Shown here piece after piece: positions 7,681-16,329 of a stretch of DNA of 26,288 nucleotides. A model generated the notes under the pieces. That model did not search any database. It was not told the DNA's origin and saw only the letters and a program-made list of their open reading frames with translations. This DNA comes from Halanaerobiales bacterium (GTDB lineage: Bacteria; Bacillota_F; Halanaerobiia; DY22613), in assembly GCA_023128035.1 (NCBI GenBank), contig JAGMES010000055.1, positions 1-26,288 of the forward strand, given 5' to 3'. Positions within the stretch are counted from its first letter, which is position 1. Each line of letters opens with the position of its first letter. The translations under genes and the position numbers were made by a program.

Positions 7681-7773
7681 TATAGTCGAGATATGAACTC
7701 CCGCTGAATTTTTAAAATTATTGTAAGACTTTCACCCCCACCTAAAGAGAAGGGGTTTCTGAAATGTCGTTAT
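7681..7773 (+). repeat. Palindromic intergenic element, copy B (degenerate left end)
   Basis: The right part (ACCCCCACCTAAAG, then GGGG, then TTTCTGAAATGTCGTTA at 7756-7772) closely matches copy A. The stretch TTTTTAAAATTATTGTAA (7710-7727) matches TTTTGAAATTATTCTAA of copy A. The left terminal repeat is eroded (around ATTTATAGTCGAGATATGAA), so pairing is poor. The TTA in the right end is the complement of the stop codon of the neighbouring minus-strand gene. Confidence 0.55.
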
Positions 7774-8726
7774 ACAAATTTAGAAACTCCCCGGCCTCCA
7801 AGATAATTGAATTTTTTCCCTTGATATGTGTCAAGTTCCTTTATTCTTTTATCCATCTTAGCTTTGATCTGTGCCCAATGATAACCCCAATTACAAAAAA
7901 TGGCTCTATCCTTTGGTGCCCGAGCTAAAAAACGTCCAATTGCAATCGAAGGATCAAGATACTCTAAAAATGTAATAACCCGCTCAATATATTCTTCCAT
8001 GGTAATTATCTCAAATTTTCCTCTTTCAAACTCACTCGCCAAACGAGTTCCTTTAATAATATATAGAGAATGAATCTTCACATGTTCTACACCGAAGGCA
8101 GAAAGAATTTTTGCACATTCAATCGCATCTTCTAAGGTATCACCTGGAAGATTCAAAATAATATGTGCACAAATTTCAAATCCGTATTTCTGAATTTTAA
8201 GTACTGAATCTACAAATTCTGCCAGAGTATGACCACGATTAAGTGAACGGAGAGTGTGATAATTTACCGTCTGTAAACCTAGTTCAATTCCAATTTCCAC
8301 TCCTTTATTAGCTTTTACATCAGCTAAACTGTCTAAATAAGCAGGATGGATACAATCAGGTCTGGTAGATATATTAATCTCTACAATATCCTCAATACAG
8401 GCTTCATAGAGATTCTGACGAAAATCTTTCAAAGGAAGATATGTATTGGTGAAATTCTGAAAATAAGCAATAAATTTATTTGCACGATAATTTTCACGAA
8501 TGTAATCCATATTCTTTAACAATTGTTCCCTAACAGAGAGTTGATTAGATAAACTTTCAAATCCAGCCGCTTCATCTCCACAAAATGTACAACCCATAGT
8601 TCCAAGTTCACCATCACGATTTGGACAGGTTAAGGGTAGATTAATCGGTAGTTTGTATACTTTCTCACCATACTTTTCCTTCAAATACTCAGAATAAACT
8701 TTATATCTTGGTTTATTATCCAACAA
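7770..8726 (-). CDS. Radical SAM protein, TIGR01212/YtqA-like (Elp3-related)
   Basis: About 318 aa, cytoplasmic. It has the N-terminal LTCPNRDG region and the three Cys expected to hold the 4Fe-4S cluster in this family (Cys34, then Cys46 and Cys49 in GCTFCGD), followed by a radical SAM barrel with FQNFTNTYLP, NISTRPDCI, GIELGLQT and HIILNLPGDT. Members are linked to tRNA or other modification, but the substrate is not established to my knowledge. The upstream GAGGTGAT would overlap a GTG at 8732, so I prefer one of two adjacent TTG codons (8726 or 8723). The stop codon lies inside repeat copy B. The GH1 gene ends 72 nt from this start with no clear terminator between, so the two may be co-transcribed. 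Confidence 0.85.
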   Translation of the reverse strand: MLDNKPRYKVYSEYLKEKYGEKVYKLPINLPLTCPNRDGELGTMGCTFCGDEAAGFESLSNQLSVREQLLKNMDYIRENYRANKFIAYFQNFTNTYLPLKDFRQNLYEACIEDIVEINISTRPDCIHPAYLDSLADVKANKGVEIGIELGLQTVNYHTLRSLNRGHTLAEFVDSVLKIQKYGFEICAHIILNLPGDTLEDAIECAKILSAFGVEHVKIHSLYIIKGTRLASEFERGKFEIITMEEYIERVITFLEYLDPSIAIGRFLARAPKDRAIFCNWGYHWAQIKAKMDKRIKELDTYQGKKFNYLGGRGVSKFV

Positions 8727-8798
8727 TATCACCTCAAATATATTCTATCCTCTTGTTTATCTAGACATGCTATAATTAATATTGCATATTTTAATTTT

Positions 8799-10106
8799 TT
8801 ATATTTCCAATCCTGGAGCATATTTTTCAAGCAAGTCATCTGTGATAATATGGGTTTTACAAAGTTCAGCATACATTTTTCCACTAGAGCGAATTTTTCT
8901 CTCAAGTGTCTTATAATTAACTTCTACCAAACCAAAGCGAGAACTAAGTCCTTCAGCCCATTCAAAATTATCCATCGTTGACCAATGATAATATCTTTCA
9001 ACCGGAATACCTTCATCTCGTGCTTTTTGGATCATCTGTAGATGTTTGAGTATAAATGCAGATCTCTTAGAATCATCTTCATTAGCAATGCCATTTTCAG
9101 TAATATAAATTGGCATTCCATGTTGGCCTAACTCTTTTAAAATACGATACAGACCATCTGGATAAATCTCCCATCCCAAATCACTTGTTTCATTCGTTGA
9201 ATTGGTAATACGCTTCATAAATGTATCTTTTGGATTAATACTAAATTTTATCAGATCACGACTGTAATAATTCAGTCCAATAAAATCACAGAATGGTCCC
9301 ACGCCCCAAGGTTGGCCTGTGCCCAATGGAAGGATCAATTGACCGTTTATCATTGCCTCTAACACAAGTTTATTATTCAAACGATCAGCTATACGCGCAG
9401 ACATTCGATCTAATGGATTCTTCTGATTTATAGGATCAAAATTTCGCATATGATGAGAAATACCCACCTTTACGGGTAAATCTCTATCTTTGTATATCTG
9501 ATGAATCACCTGATATGCTTGAACATGAGCATGTAACATATTCTTCAAGACTTTAAATCCTGTAAATGGCTCTTTTTTTCCAGGAGGCCAAATGCCATAT
9601 GCATAACCATGAACAACATAAACGAAAGGTTCATTTATCGTGATCCATTCGTCGACTAAGTCAGCCAGTCCATCTACAACATATCGAACATATCTAGAGA
9701 AGCGATCTGCTATATCAGATTTCTCCCAACCGCCGATATCCATTAACCATTCTGGATTAACAAAATGATGAAGTGTTACTAATGGACGAATCCCTTTATC
9801 CCGTAAAAGCTGTAGCTCATATCTATAACGATCTAAAGCATCATCATCAAACGCCTCAGCTCTAGGTTGAACTCTGCCCCATTCAATTCCCAAACGATAA
9901 ATTTGGTGATTCATTTTTTTCAAAAGCTCACTATCTTCTTCAATTCGATTCCAGTGGTCACAAGCAATCTCTCCAGAAGTGCCATCAGAAATATTTCCAG
10001 GAAGTTGACACCACTTATGCCAGTCTGAATTGATTATACCGCCCTCAATCTGATACGGTGCTGTAGCACTTCCAAGTAGAAGATCCTGATCCAATTTTAG
10101 TACCAT
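8799..10106 (-). CDS. Glycoside hydrolase family 1 (beta-glucosidase/6-phospho-beta-glucosidase type)
   Basis: 435 aa, a full-length GH1 TIM barrel. Acid/base Glu159 is in TINEP and nucleophile Glu337 in YITENG. The N-terminal sugar-binding segment SATAPYQIEGG and the HHF motif after LVTL are also present. There is no signal peptide, so it acts in the cytoplasm on beta-linked di- or oligosaccharides brought in by a transporter. No PTS or sugar transporter is adjacent, so the natural substrate is open. The ATG at 10106 has AGGAGG 9 nt upstream. Repeat copy C starts right upstream of this ribosome site (10124), so the promoter must lie in or beyond the repeat; none was recognised. Confidence 0.9.
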   Translation of the reverse strand: MVLKLDQDLLLGSATAPYQIEGGIINSDWHKWCQLPGNISDGTSGEIACDHWNRIEEDSELLKKMNHQIYRLGIEWGRVQPRAEAFDDDALDRYRYELQLLRDKGIRPLVTLHHFVNPEWLMDIGGWEKSDIADRFSRYVRYVVDGLADLVDEWITINEPFVYVVHGYAYGIWPPGKKEPFTGFKVLKNMLHAHVQAYQVIHQIYKDRDLPVKVGISHHMRNFDPINQKNPLDRMSARIADRLNNKLVLEAMINGQLILPLGTGQPWGVGPFCDFIGLNYYSRDLIKFSINPKDTFMKRITNSTNETSDLGWEIYPDGLYRILKELGQHGMPIYITENGIANEDDSKRSAFILKHLQMIQKARDEGIPVERYYHWSTMDNFEWAEGLSSRFGLVEVNYKTLERKIRSSGKMYAELCKTHIITDDLLEKYAPGLEI

Positions 10107-10123
10107 AATATAGTACCTCCTTA

Positions 10124-10245
10124 TTTAACAACATTTTCGGAAGAAAGAAATCCCCCATTTTCCTTAAGTGGGGGTAAAATTAATATCACCTTTTTTGTAA
10201 AAGTACACCATCTTTGATGGTGCCATCTACTTCCGAAATGTTAAA
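10124..10245 (-). repeat. Palindromic intergenic element, copy C
   Basis: Left end TTTAACAACATTTTCGGAAG (10124-10143) and right end CTTCCGAAATGTTAAA (10230-10245) are inverted repeats, with 4 extra bases on the left. Two internal hairpins are clear: CCCCCA/TGGGGG (10152-10157/10169-10174) and CACCATC/GATGGTG (10206-10212/10216-10222). On the minus strand the CCCCCACTTAAGG stretch and the end AATGTTGTTAAATAA align with the right half of copies A and B. It lies between miaA and the GH1 gene, where hfq is often found in other bacteria. Confidence 0.65.
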
Positions 10246-10327
10246 CGAAACTACCTTTCAATAATAATTCTTCACGGAAGACAATTTTTCCTCTTTTTTA
10301 AGAAAAGTACTGAATAATAGTTCTAAA

Positions 10328-11260
10328 TTAAATCCCTTTTTTGTTAATTATTTCTTTGACTCTACTTACCATCTCTACCGTACTCATCTCTCCTAGATTA
10401 AACCACATTATCTCTTTATCTCGTTTAAACCAGGTTATTTGCCGTTTGGCAAAATGCCTGGTATCACGCTTTAAGAGATAAATTGCTTTATCAAGATCAT
10501 ATTCACCCTTCAAATAACCAACAATCTCTTTGTAGCCTAATCCCTGCATAGATATTAAATCAGGAGAATATCCTTCGTCAATAAGTACCTTCACTTCTTC
10601 AACTAAACCAGCTTTTATCATTAAATCAATCCGAACATTGATTCGTTGATATAATTCCTCTCTATCCCGTTTTAGACCAATTTTAATCATGTTATATCTT
10701 TTAGGTTGTTCTAATGCTCGTTTCTGCCAATAACTTGCTGTTTTCTTAGTTTGACGATATACTTCAATCCCACGAATTACTCTTCTTAAATCATTAGGAT
10801 GGAGCTTTTCAGCTAATTCTACATCAACTTCTTTAAGTAGATTATGTACAGCCTCATTTCCCTTTTCTTCTGCTAAACTATGCATTTCATCTCTAAATTC
10901 CCAGTCAGTCTCCATTTCAGGAAAGACAAACCCCTCTATAACTGCTTGAAAATATAAACCGGTTCCACCAACTAACATTGGAATTGCATCACGGTTATAG
11001 ATCTTAGGGATTAATTTCTCTACACGAGATTGAAAATTAGCAACAGTAAAGTCCTGATCTGGTTCAATACAGTCTATTAAGTAATGAGGAACCATTGCCA
11101 ACTCCTGAAGAGTAGGTTTAGCAGTACCTATGTTCATTTTTTTATAAATTTGCATTGAATCTGCAGAAATAATTTCACCGTTGATCTCTTGGGCTAAAGC
11201 TAATGCAAAATCAGTCTTTCCCACTGCTGTAGAACCTGCAATTGCAAGTAAAGGGTACAT
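10328..11260 (-). CDS. miaA: tRNA dimethylallyltransferase MiaA
   Basis: 310 aa. It transfers a dimethylallyl group to N6 of A37 in tRNAs reading codons that start with U. The P-loop GSTAVGKT is at 9-16, followed by the DSMQIYKKMNIGTAKP segment, the tRNA-binding VGGTGLYFQAV, the LHPNDLRRVIRGIEV region and the C-terminal QGLGYKEIVGYL. The ATG at 11260 has GGAGTGG just upstream. It has its own promoter (11317-11345), placed directly after the mutSL terminator. hfq, which often follows miaA, is absent here. Its product is the substrate for MiaB, encoded at 18997-20328. Confidence 0.95.
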   Translation of the reverse strand: MYPLLAIAGSTAVGKTDFALALAQEINGEIISADSMQIYKKMNIGTAKPTLQELAMVPHYLIDCIEPDQDFTVANFQSRVEKLIPKIYNRDAIPMLVGGTGLYFQAVIEGFVFPEMETDWEFRDEMHSLAEEKGNEAVHNLLKEVDVELAEKLHPNDLRRVIRGIEVYRQTKKTASYWQKRALEQPKRYNMIKIGLKRDREELYQRINVRIDLMIKAGLVEEVKVLIDEGYSPDLISMQGLGYKEIVGYLKGEYDLDKAIYLLKRDTRHFAKRQITWFKRDKEIMWFNLGEMSTVEMVSRVKEIINKKGI

Positions 11261-11316
11261 TTTTCCACTCCATTTCTAAGTTCTACTTTGTATATCTCTC
11301 TTCCTCAATAGAAACT

Positions 11317-11345
11317 ATTATATCTCTCAATACTAATTTTGACAA
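11317..11345 (-). promoter_or_regulatory. Sigma-A promoter of miaA
   Basis: TTGTCA (11340-11345), 17 bp, TATAAT (11317-11322) on the minus strand. It lies just downstream of the mutSL terminator and about 50 nt upstream of the miaA start. Confidence 0.75.
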
Positions 11346-11349
11346 GTCT

Positions 11350-11385
11350 AAAAAAGTCCATCTCAAATTTTTTTTGAGATGGACT
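11350..11385 (-). terminator. Terminator of mutS-mutL
   Basis: A 13-bp perfect stem, AGTCCATCTCAAA (11355-11367) with TTTGAGATGGACT (11373-11385), and a 5-nt loop. On the minus strand it is followed by six T residues (A-run at 11350-11355). It is located 17 nt after the mutL stop codon. Confidence 0.88.
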
Positions 11386-11401
11386 AATCATTATACTTAT
11401 C

Positions 11402-13435
11402 TCAAATTCGCTGAAAAGCTTTTAACAGTTCTTTTTCTGAAACTTGAAAGAAAATCGGCCTCCCATGAGGACAGAACCGGGGATTCTCCGTCTTGCTCAA
11501 TTCCTGTAACAATCGAATCATCTCACCCTGTTCTAAGTATTCACCTGCTTTGATAGCGCCCTTACAAGCCATAATGGTAATCAATTTTTTATACAATCGA
11601 CCTCGATCTCCAGCTTTTTTCTCCTCTAAAACCATATCAACTATCTCCAAAAATAAATCCTTATCAGGTCGTTCATCTAATCTACGAGGAACAGCATTAA
11701 TTATAATAGTATTTCCACCAAAATGCTCCACTTCAAAACCCATTTGGTTAAATAACTCTTGATTTTCTAATATAACCTGAATTTCTTTCAATGTAAGTTC
11801 CAATGTTAGCGGAATTAAAAGTGTTTGAGATGAGATCCCTTTTTCACGAAATCTATCCATTAATTCTTCATACAAAATCCGTTCATGAACTACATGCTGG
11901 TCAAAGACATAAAAACCATCTTTACTCTCGGCAATAATGTAAGTTTTATGAATCTGACCTATGGGTAAAAGCTGAGCTATGAAGGCTCCTGGCCCTTTTG
12001 TGCTGGAAACAGATTTACCTGAATCGGAAACCATTTCTTCGTCTATCTCTTCTATCTTAGAAGGTACTTTGGAAACAGACTTATAAGAATCTCTTTCCTT
12101 AACAGAAATATTTTTACCATAGTAGGCCTGTTTCGGGCCTCTTTCCTTCTCCTGCACACGATATTTCGGGTCCCAATTCTTCGGGTTATAGTCTAATTTT
12201 GCTAGTCTTTCTGCCACTCGATTAGCAGAAGATTCTACATCTTCAGTTATATGATAATTGATACCGGCATTTGCATCAGTATTAGCATCAGTAATAGTAC
12301 TTGCATCCATACCTGCATCAGTACCGGTATCAAAACTTATATCGGTATCTATATGCTCATTCTCTTTAAAAAGTGAAGTCAATTCAGCCTTTTCCTGTTG
12401 TTGATTCTTGTTATTTATTAAGCGAGGTTTAGGCAAATCATAATCAGCATTCAATAAAGCCTGACGAATTCCCTTTGTCACCACCTCCATCACCATCTCT
12501 GGTCTACTAAACTTAACTTCAAATTTAGCAGGATGTACATTCACATCAACATGGATGGGGTTTATCTTTATAAATAAAAATCCGATTGGATGACGTTTAT
12601 CAGGCAAAAGGTTATTATAGGCCTCGCCTACGCCTCTACTTAAAAGTACACTTTTCACATATCTTCCGTTCACATAAAAAGACTGATGCTTTCGAGAAGA
12701 GCGATACACAGTAGGCCGGGTAACATATCCCCAAACTTTAATATAACATTCCTCATAATCTACTTCAATGAGATTATCCACCAAATCTCGCCCATAGACA
12801 CTTAAGACTGTATCTAAAAATCGTCCTGTTCCTGGAGTCCTATTGACTAATTTCTTATTATGTGAAAGACTCATACCAATTTGAGGATTTGCTAAAGAAA
12901 CTCTATTGAATAAGTCGCTAATTTGACCCAATTCAGTGGTTATTGATTTCAAATATTTATATCTAGCTGGAGTATTAAAAAATAAATTCTCCACAAGAAA
13001 ATCTGTCCCCACAGCCATACCTATCTCACGCTGATCTTTCACCTCTCCCCCCTCAATTCTTAAAAGGGTGCCTACTGATTCATCAGCTGTTCTGCTCTGA
13101 ATCGTCACCTTACTCACTGAAGCAATGCTCGGTAAAGCTTCACCACGAAATCCTAAGGTACGAATTGAAAAAATATCTGAAGATTCTCTAATCTTGCTGG
13201 TAGCATGACGTTCAAATGCAGTAAGAATATCTTCTTTACTAATTCCTTCTCCATTATCCAAAACGCGAATACTTGTTCGCCCTCCATCAATAATTTCGAC
13301 TTTAATTCGCTTACTTCCTGCATCAATCGAATTTTCTATCAACTCTTTTACAACTGAGGCTGGACGTTCAACCACCTCACCTGCGGCGATCTGATTTGCT
13401 ACTCTTTCACTAAGAACTATAATTTTTGAAGCCAT
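11402..13435 (-). CDS. mutL: DNA mismatch repair protein MutL (endonuclease type)
   Basis: 677 aa. It couples mismatch recognition by MutS to strand removal. The N-terminal GHKL ATPase has LIENSIDAGS, LDNGEGI and TLGFRGEALPSIASVS. The C-terminal dimerisation/nuclease domain has DQHVVHERILYEE starting at Asp512, plus ACKGAIKAGE and CPHGRP near the end. These mark MutL with its own Zn/Mn-dependent nicking activity, as in bacteria lacking MutH. The motif has Val where many relatives have Ala (DQHAAHE); the metal-binding residues are kept. The linker (about residues 368-392) contains a degenerate D-A-N/S-T low-complexity repeat. It starts 4 nt after mutS ends, with a GGGG ribosome site inside the mutS 3' end, so the two genes form one operon. 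Confidence 0.95.
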   Translation of the reverse strand: MASKIIVLSERVANQIAAGEVVERPASVVKELIENSIDAGSKRIKVEIIDGGRTSIRVLDNGEGISKEDILTAFERHATSKIRESSDIFSIRTLGFRGEALPSIASVSKVTIQSRTADESVGTLLRIEGGEVKDQREIGMAVGTDFLVENLFFNTPARYKYLKSITTELGQISDLFNRVSLANPQIGMSLSHNKKLVNRTPGTGRFLDTVLSVYGRDLVDNLIEVDYEECYIKVWGYVTRPTVYRSSRKHQSFYVNGRYVKSVLLSRGVGEAYNNLLPDKRHPIGFLFIKINPIHVDVNVHPAKFEVKFSRPEMVMEVVTKGIRQALLNADYDLPKPRLINNKNQQQEKAELTSLFKENEHIDTDISFDTGTDAGMDASTITDANTDANAGINYHITEDVESSANRVAERLAKLDYNPKNWDPKYRVQEKERGPKQAYYGKNISVKERDSYKSVSKVPSKIEEIDEEMVSDSGKSVSSTKGPGAFIAQLLPIGQIHKTYIIAESKDGFYVFDQHVVHERILYEELMDRFREKGISSQTLLIPLTLELTLKEIQVILENQELFNQMGFEVEHFGGNTIIINAVPRRLDERPDKDLFLEIVDMVLEEKKAGDRGRLYKKLITIMACKGAIKAGEYLEQGEMIRLLQELSKTENPRFCPHGRPIFFQVSEKELLKAFQRI
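12262..12335 (-). repeat. Degenerate GCATCAGTA-type microrepeats in the mutL linker
   Basis: On the plus strand, GCATCAGTA occurs three times with a related GCATCCATA, mostly spaced 12 or 18 nt. It encodes Asp-Ala-Asn/Ser/Gly-Thr units in the flexible linker of MutL. All spacings are multiples of 3, so gain or loss of whole units would keep the frame. Confidence 0.5.
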
Positions 13436-13439
13436 TTCA

Positions 13440-16091
13440 TCACTTCCCCTCTGCCTCTTTCTTCAATTGATAGAGAAGATTCATTGCATCCATAGGTGTA
13501 ATAGACATAATATCTATCTCACGCAATCTATCTACTATAGGATGCTTTGTAGGTGTAAAAAGAGAAAGTTGCTGTTCTTTCACAGATTGAGGTTCTTCTT
13601 TCAAAATAGGTTTAGATATTTCCACTGAAACTGCAACCTCTTCCTCACTTTCCATAAGTGGACTAGTATTCTCCTTCTCTAATCGTTGAAGAATTTCTCT
13701 AGCTTTAGCAAGTATTTCTTGTGGTAAGCCTGCAAGACGGGCTACCTCAATTCCATAACTTTGATCAGCAGCCCCTGGAATAATCTCATGTCTAAAAACG
13801 ATTCCATCCCGTTCATTTTCTTCTACAGCAATATTATAATTTTTGACCCCTTCCAACTGATCCTCTAAAACAGTCAGCTCATGATAATGAGTGGCAAACA
13901 AAGTTCTAGCTCCAATACGTTCACAATTATGAATATATTCAATCACAGCCCAAGCTATGCTTAAACCATCATATGTGCTAGTTCCACGACCTACTTCATC
14001 TAAAATGATTAGACTCTGTTTTGTTGCATGATGAACAATATTTGCTACTTCATTCATCTCTACCATAAAAGTACTCTGGCCAGTCGTCAAATCATCACTT
14101 GCTCCAACCCGAGTAAAAATTCGATCTACCAGGCCTATATTAGCTTGTTCAGCGGGAACAAAAGAACCAATCTGAGCCATTAAAGTAATTAATGCGACCT
14201 GACGCATATACGTGGATTTACCGGACATGTTTGGCCCAGTTATAATCGTAAACCTGGATCTATCTCCATCAAGATAAGTATTATTAGGAATAAAAGGCTG
14301 ATCAATTAAATCTTCCACAACTGGATGACGTCCTTTGATAATCTCCAGTTCGCCATCAGTAGTTACAATTGGGCGAATATATTGATTTTCTATTGTAACT
14401 ACAGCAAAAGAGACCAATACATCCAATTGTGCTAAAACCTCAGCACTTTCCTGAATCCGACGCATCTCTTGAGCGACTTGATCTCGAATTTTAACAAAGA
14501 TTTCATATTCGAGGAGAACACTCTTTTCTTCTGCTCCCAGAATCAAAGATTCTTTCTCCTTTAACTCAGGAGTTACATACCGTTCACAATTTGAAAGCGT
14601 TTGTTTACGAATATAATCCTCAGGAACCAAATGCAAATTAGATTTTGTCACTTCTAAAAAATACCCAAAAATTTTATTGAAACCAACTTTTAAAGATTTA
14701 ATACCTGTCCGCCCTCGCTCCTGTTGCTGAAGGCGAGTTATCCATTCTTTTCCATTAGTTGAAGCATCACGTAAGCGATCTAATTCTTCTTGAAAACCTT
14801 CTTTAATCAAACCACCATCTTTTAGAGAAGTTGGTGGCTCGTCCAGAATCGCAGTCTCAATCAAGGATACTACATCTTCTGAAAGATCTAAACTTTTACG
14901 TAAAAATTGCAGACGCGGTGATGTAAAAGAAGCTAAAATTTTATCAACCTCAGGTAATTTTGAGAGAGACTGTTTCAATGCTATCAAATCTCGACCATTG
15001 GCAGAACCATACACAATCCGTCCTAAAAGCCGCTCAATATCATAAATGCCTTTTAAAGTTTCCTTTAAACTTTCCAACTCATATAAATGATTGATCAATT
15101 CATCCACAGATGAAAGTCGCTCTTCGATCTTTTCTTGACTCAATAAAGGTTGATGAATCCAATGTTTTAACTTTCTGCTACCCATAGCCGTAACAGTGCG
15201 ATCAAGAACTCCCAACAAACTCCCACGACGTTTTCCATCCCGAAGAGTGGCAGTTAATTCTAAATTCCGCCGCGTAGCAGCATCCAAAATCATATATTCT
15301 TGATTTGAATATGTTTTCAACCGATTGATATGGCTCAAACTACGTTTCTGAGTTTCATTTAAATAATTCATAATACCACCTGCAGCAATGGTTGCTGTTT
15401 TTAAGCCTTCACATCCAAAACCATGTAAGGTTTTTGTATTAAAATGTTCAATCAACAATTGATATGCTGTTTGATAATTAAAATTATCTGGCATAATATT
15501 TATAACTATATTTGACTGTTGGCGTAAAAAACTCTCAATGACAGGGTAATCTTTTAATTCAGAAGAGATGATCAATTCACTGGGTTGAATTCTAGATAAC
15601 TCATCAATCACCTTATTAACAACCCAATCAAACTCAGTTACTGCAAATTCTCCCGTAGAGATATCAACATAAGCAAATCCTAGTTGATTCTGATGCAAGA
15701 TAAGTGCACCCAGATAGTTATTTTTATCATCCTGCAAAATAGTACTATCTAAAGCTGTTCCTGGCGTAATAACCCGAACTACATCACGACGAACCAGACC
15801 TTTCGCTTCACTAACATCTTCCACCTGCTCACAAATGGCCACCCGATATCCCTTTTTGATCAGTTGAGCAATATAATTATCAGCTGAATGATGAGGAACA
15901 CCAGCCATAGGTGTTTTTTTACCTCCACCTTTATTTCTAGAAGTTAAAGCAATCTCTAACTCTCGTGAAGCAACCTCAGCATCCTCGTTAAACATTTCAT
16001 AAAAGTCACCCATACGGAAAAATAGCAAACAATCCGTATATTGTCTCTTTATTGCATTATATTGTTTCATCATTGGCGTTAGTTCGCTCAA
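13440..16091 (-). CDS. mutS: DNA mismatch repair protein MutS
   Basis: About 883 aa, full length. It recognises mismatches and small loops as a dimer and recruits MutL. The N-terminal mismatch-reading motif GDFYEMF (Phe and Glu contact the mispair) lies in TPMMKQY...FFRMGDFYEMF. The ATPase has Walker A GPNMSGKST at 619-627, Walker B LIILDEVGRGTSTYDG and ATHYHELT. The C-terminal tail has a helical dimerisation segment. The frame opens with a GTG at 16100, but AAAGGAG overlaps that codon. The TTG at 16091, 8 nt after the ribosome site and giving MSELTPMMKQY, fits better and matches the usual MutS start. An extended -10 promoter lies at 16204-16231. Confidence 0.96.
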   Translation of the reverse strand: MSELTPMMKQYNAIKRQYTDCLLFFRMGDFYEMFNEDAEVASRELEIALTSRNKGGGKKTPMAGVPHHSADNYIAQLIKKGYRVAICEQVEDVSEAKGLVRRDVVRVITPGTALDSTILQDDKNNYLGALILHQNQLGFAYVDISTGEFAVTEFDWVVNKVIDELSRIQPSELIISSELKDYPVIESFLRQQSNIVINIMPDNFNYQTAYQLLIEHFNTKTLHGFGCEGLKTATIAAGGIMNYLNETQKRSLSHINRLKTYSNQEYMILDAATRRNLELTATLRDGKRRGSLLGVLDRTVTAMGSRKLKHWIHQPLLSQEKIEERLSSVDELINHLYELESLKETLKGIYDIERLLGRIVYGSANGRDLIALKQSLSKLPEVDKILASFTSPRLQFLRKSLDLSEDVVSLIETAILDEPPTSLKDGGLIKEGFQEELDRLRDASTNGKEWITRLQQQERGRTGIKSLKVGFNKIFGYFLEVTKSNLHLVPEDYIRKQTLSNCERYVTPELKEKESLILGAEEKSVLLEYEIFVKIRDQVAQEMRRIQESAEVLAQLDVLVSFAVVTIENQYIRPIVTTDGELEIIKGRHPVVEDLIDQPFIPNNTYLDGDRSRFTIITGPNMSGKSTYMRQVALITLMAQIGSFVPAEQANIGLVDRIFTRVGASDDLTTGQSTFMVEMNEVANIVHHATKQSLIILDEVGRGTSTYDGLSIAWAVIEYIHNCERIGARTLFATHYHELTVLEDQLEGVKNYNIAVEENERDGIVFRHEIIPGAADQSYGIEVARLAGLPQEILAKAREILQRLEKENTSPLMESEEEVAVSVEISKPILKEEPQSVKEQQLSLFTPTKHPIVDRLREIDIMSITPMDAMNLLYQLKKEAEGK

Positions 16092-16203
16092 ATCCAACAC
16101 TCCTTTAATGATCTATTTTCTTGCTTAATGTACTTTATAAGTTAATCTGGTTCGTATTTTTGATAGTCTTTGAAAAATGTTTTAAGTTCGCCTCTAACTA
16201 ATT

Positions 16204-16231
16204 ATTATATCATAGTTTTTCAGATAAATAA
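16204..16231 (-). promoter_or_regulatory. Extended -10 promoter of mutSL
   Basis: TG-A-TATAAT on the minus strand (TATAAT at 16204-16209, TG at 16211-16212) with a weak -35 (TTATTT, 16226-16231) at 16 bp. The leader to mutS is about 105 nt. The divergent deacetylase gene lies on the other side. Confidence 0.55.
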
Positions 16232-16329
16232 AGTTAATGGACTCAAGGTACAAACTAAAAAAAGAAGGAAAAATACATGTAAAAAGCGAATTCCTATTAG
16301 AGAAAGATAAATTAACGGAGGTAATTGAA

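Noticed and set aside
16237..16329. Longer N-terminus for the deacetylase
   Set aside because: The upstream ATG lacks a ribosome site and would bury the signal peptide 31 residues inside the protein.
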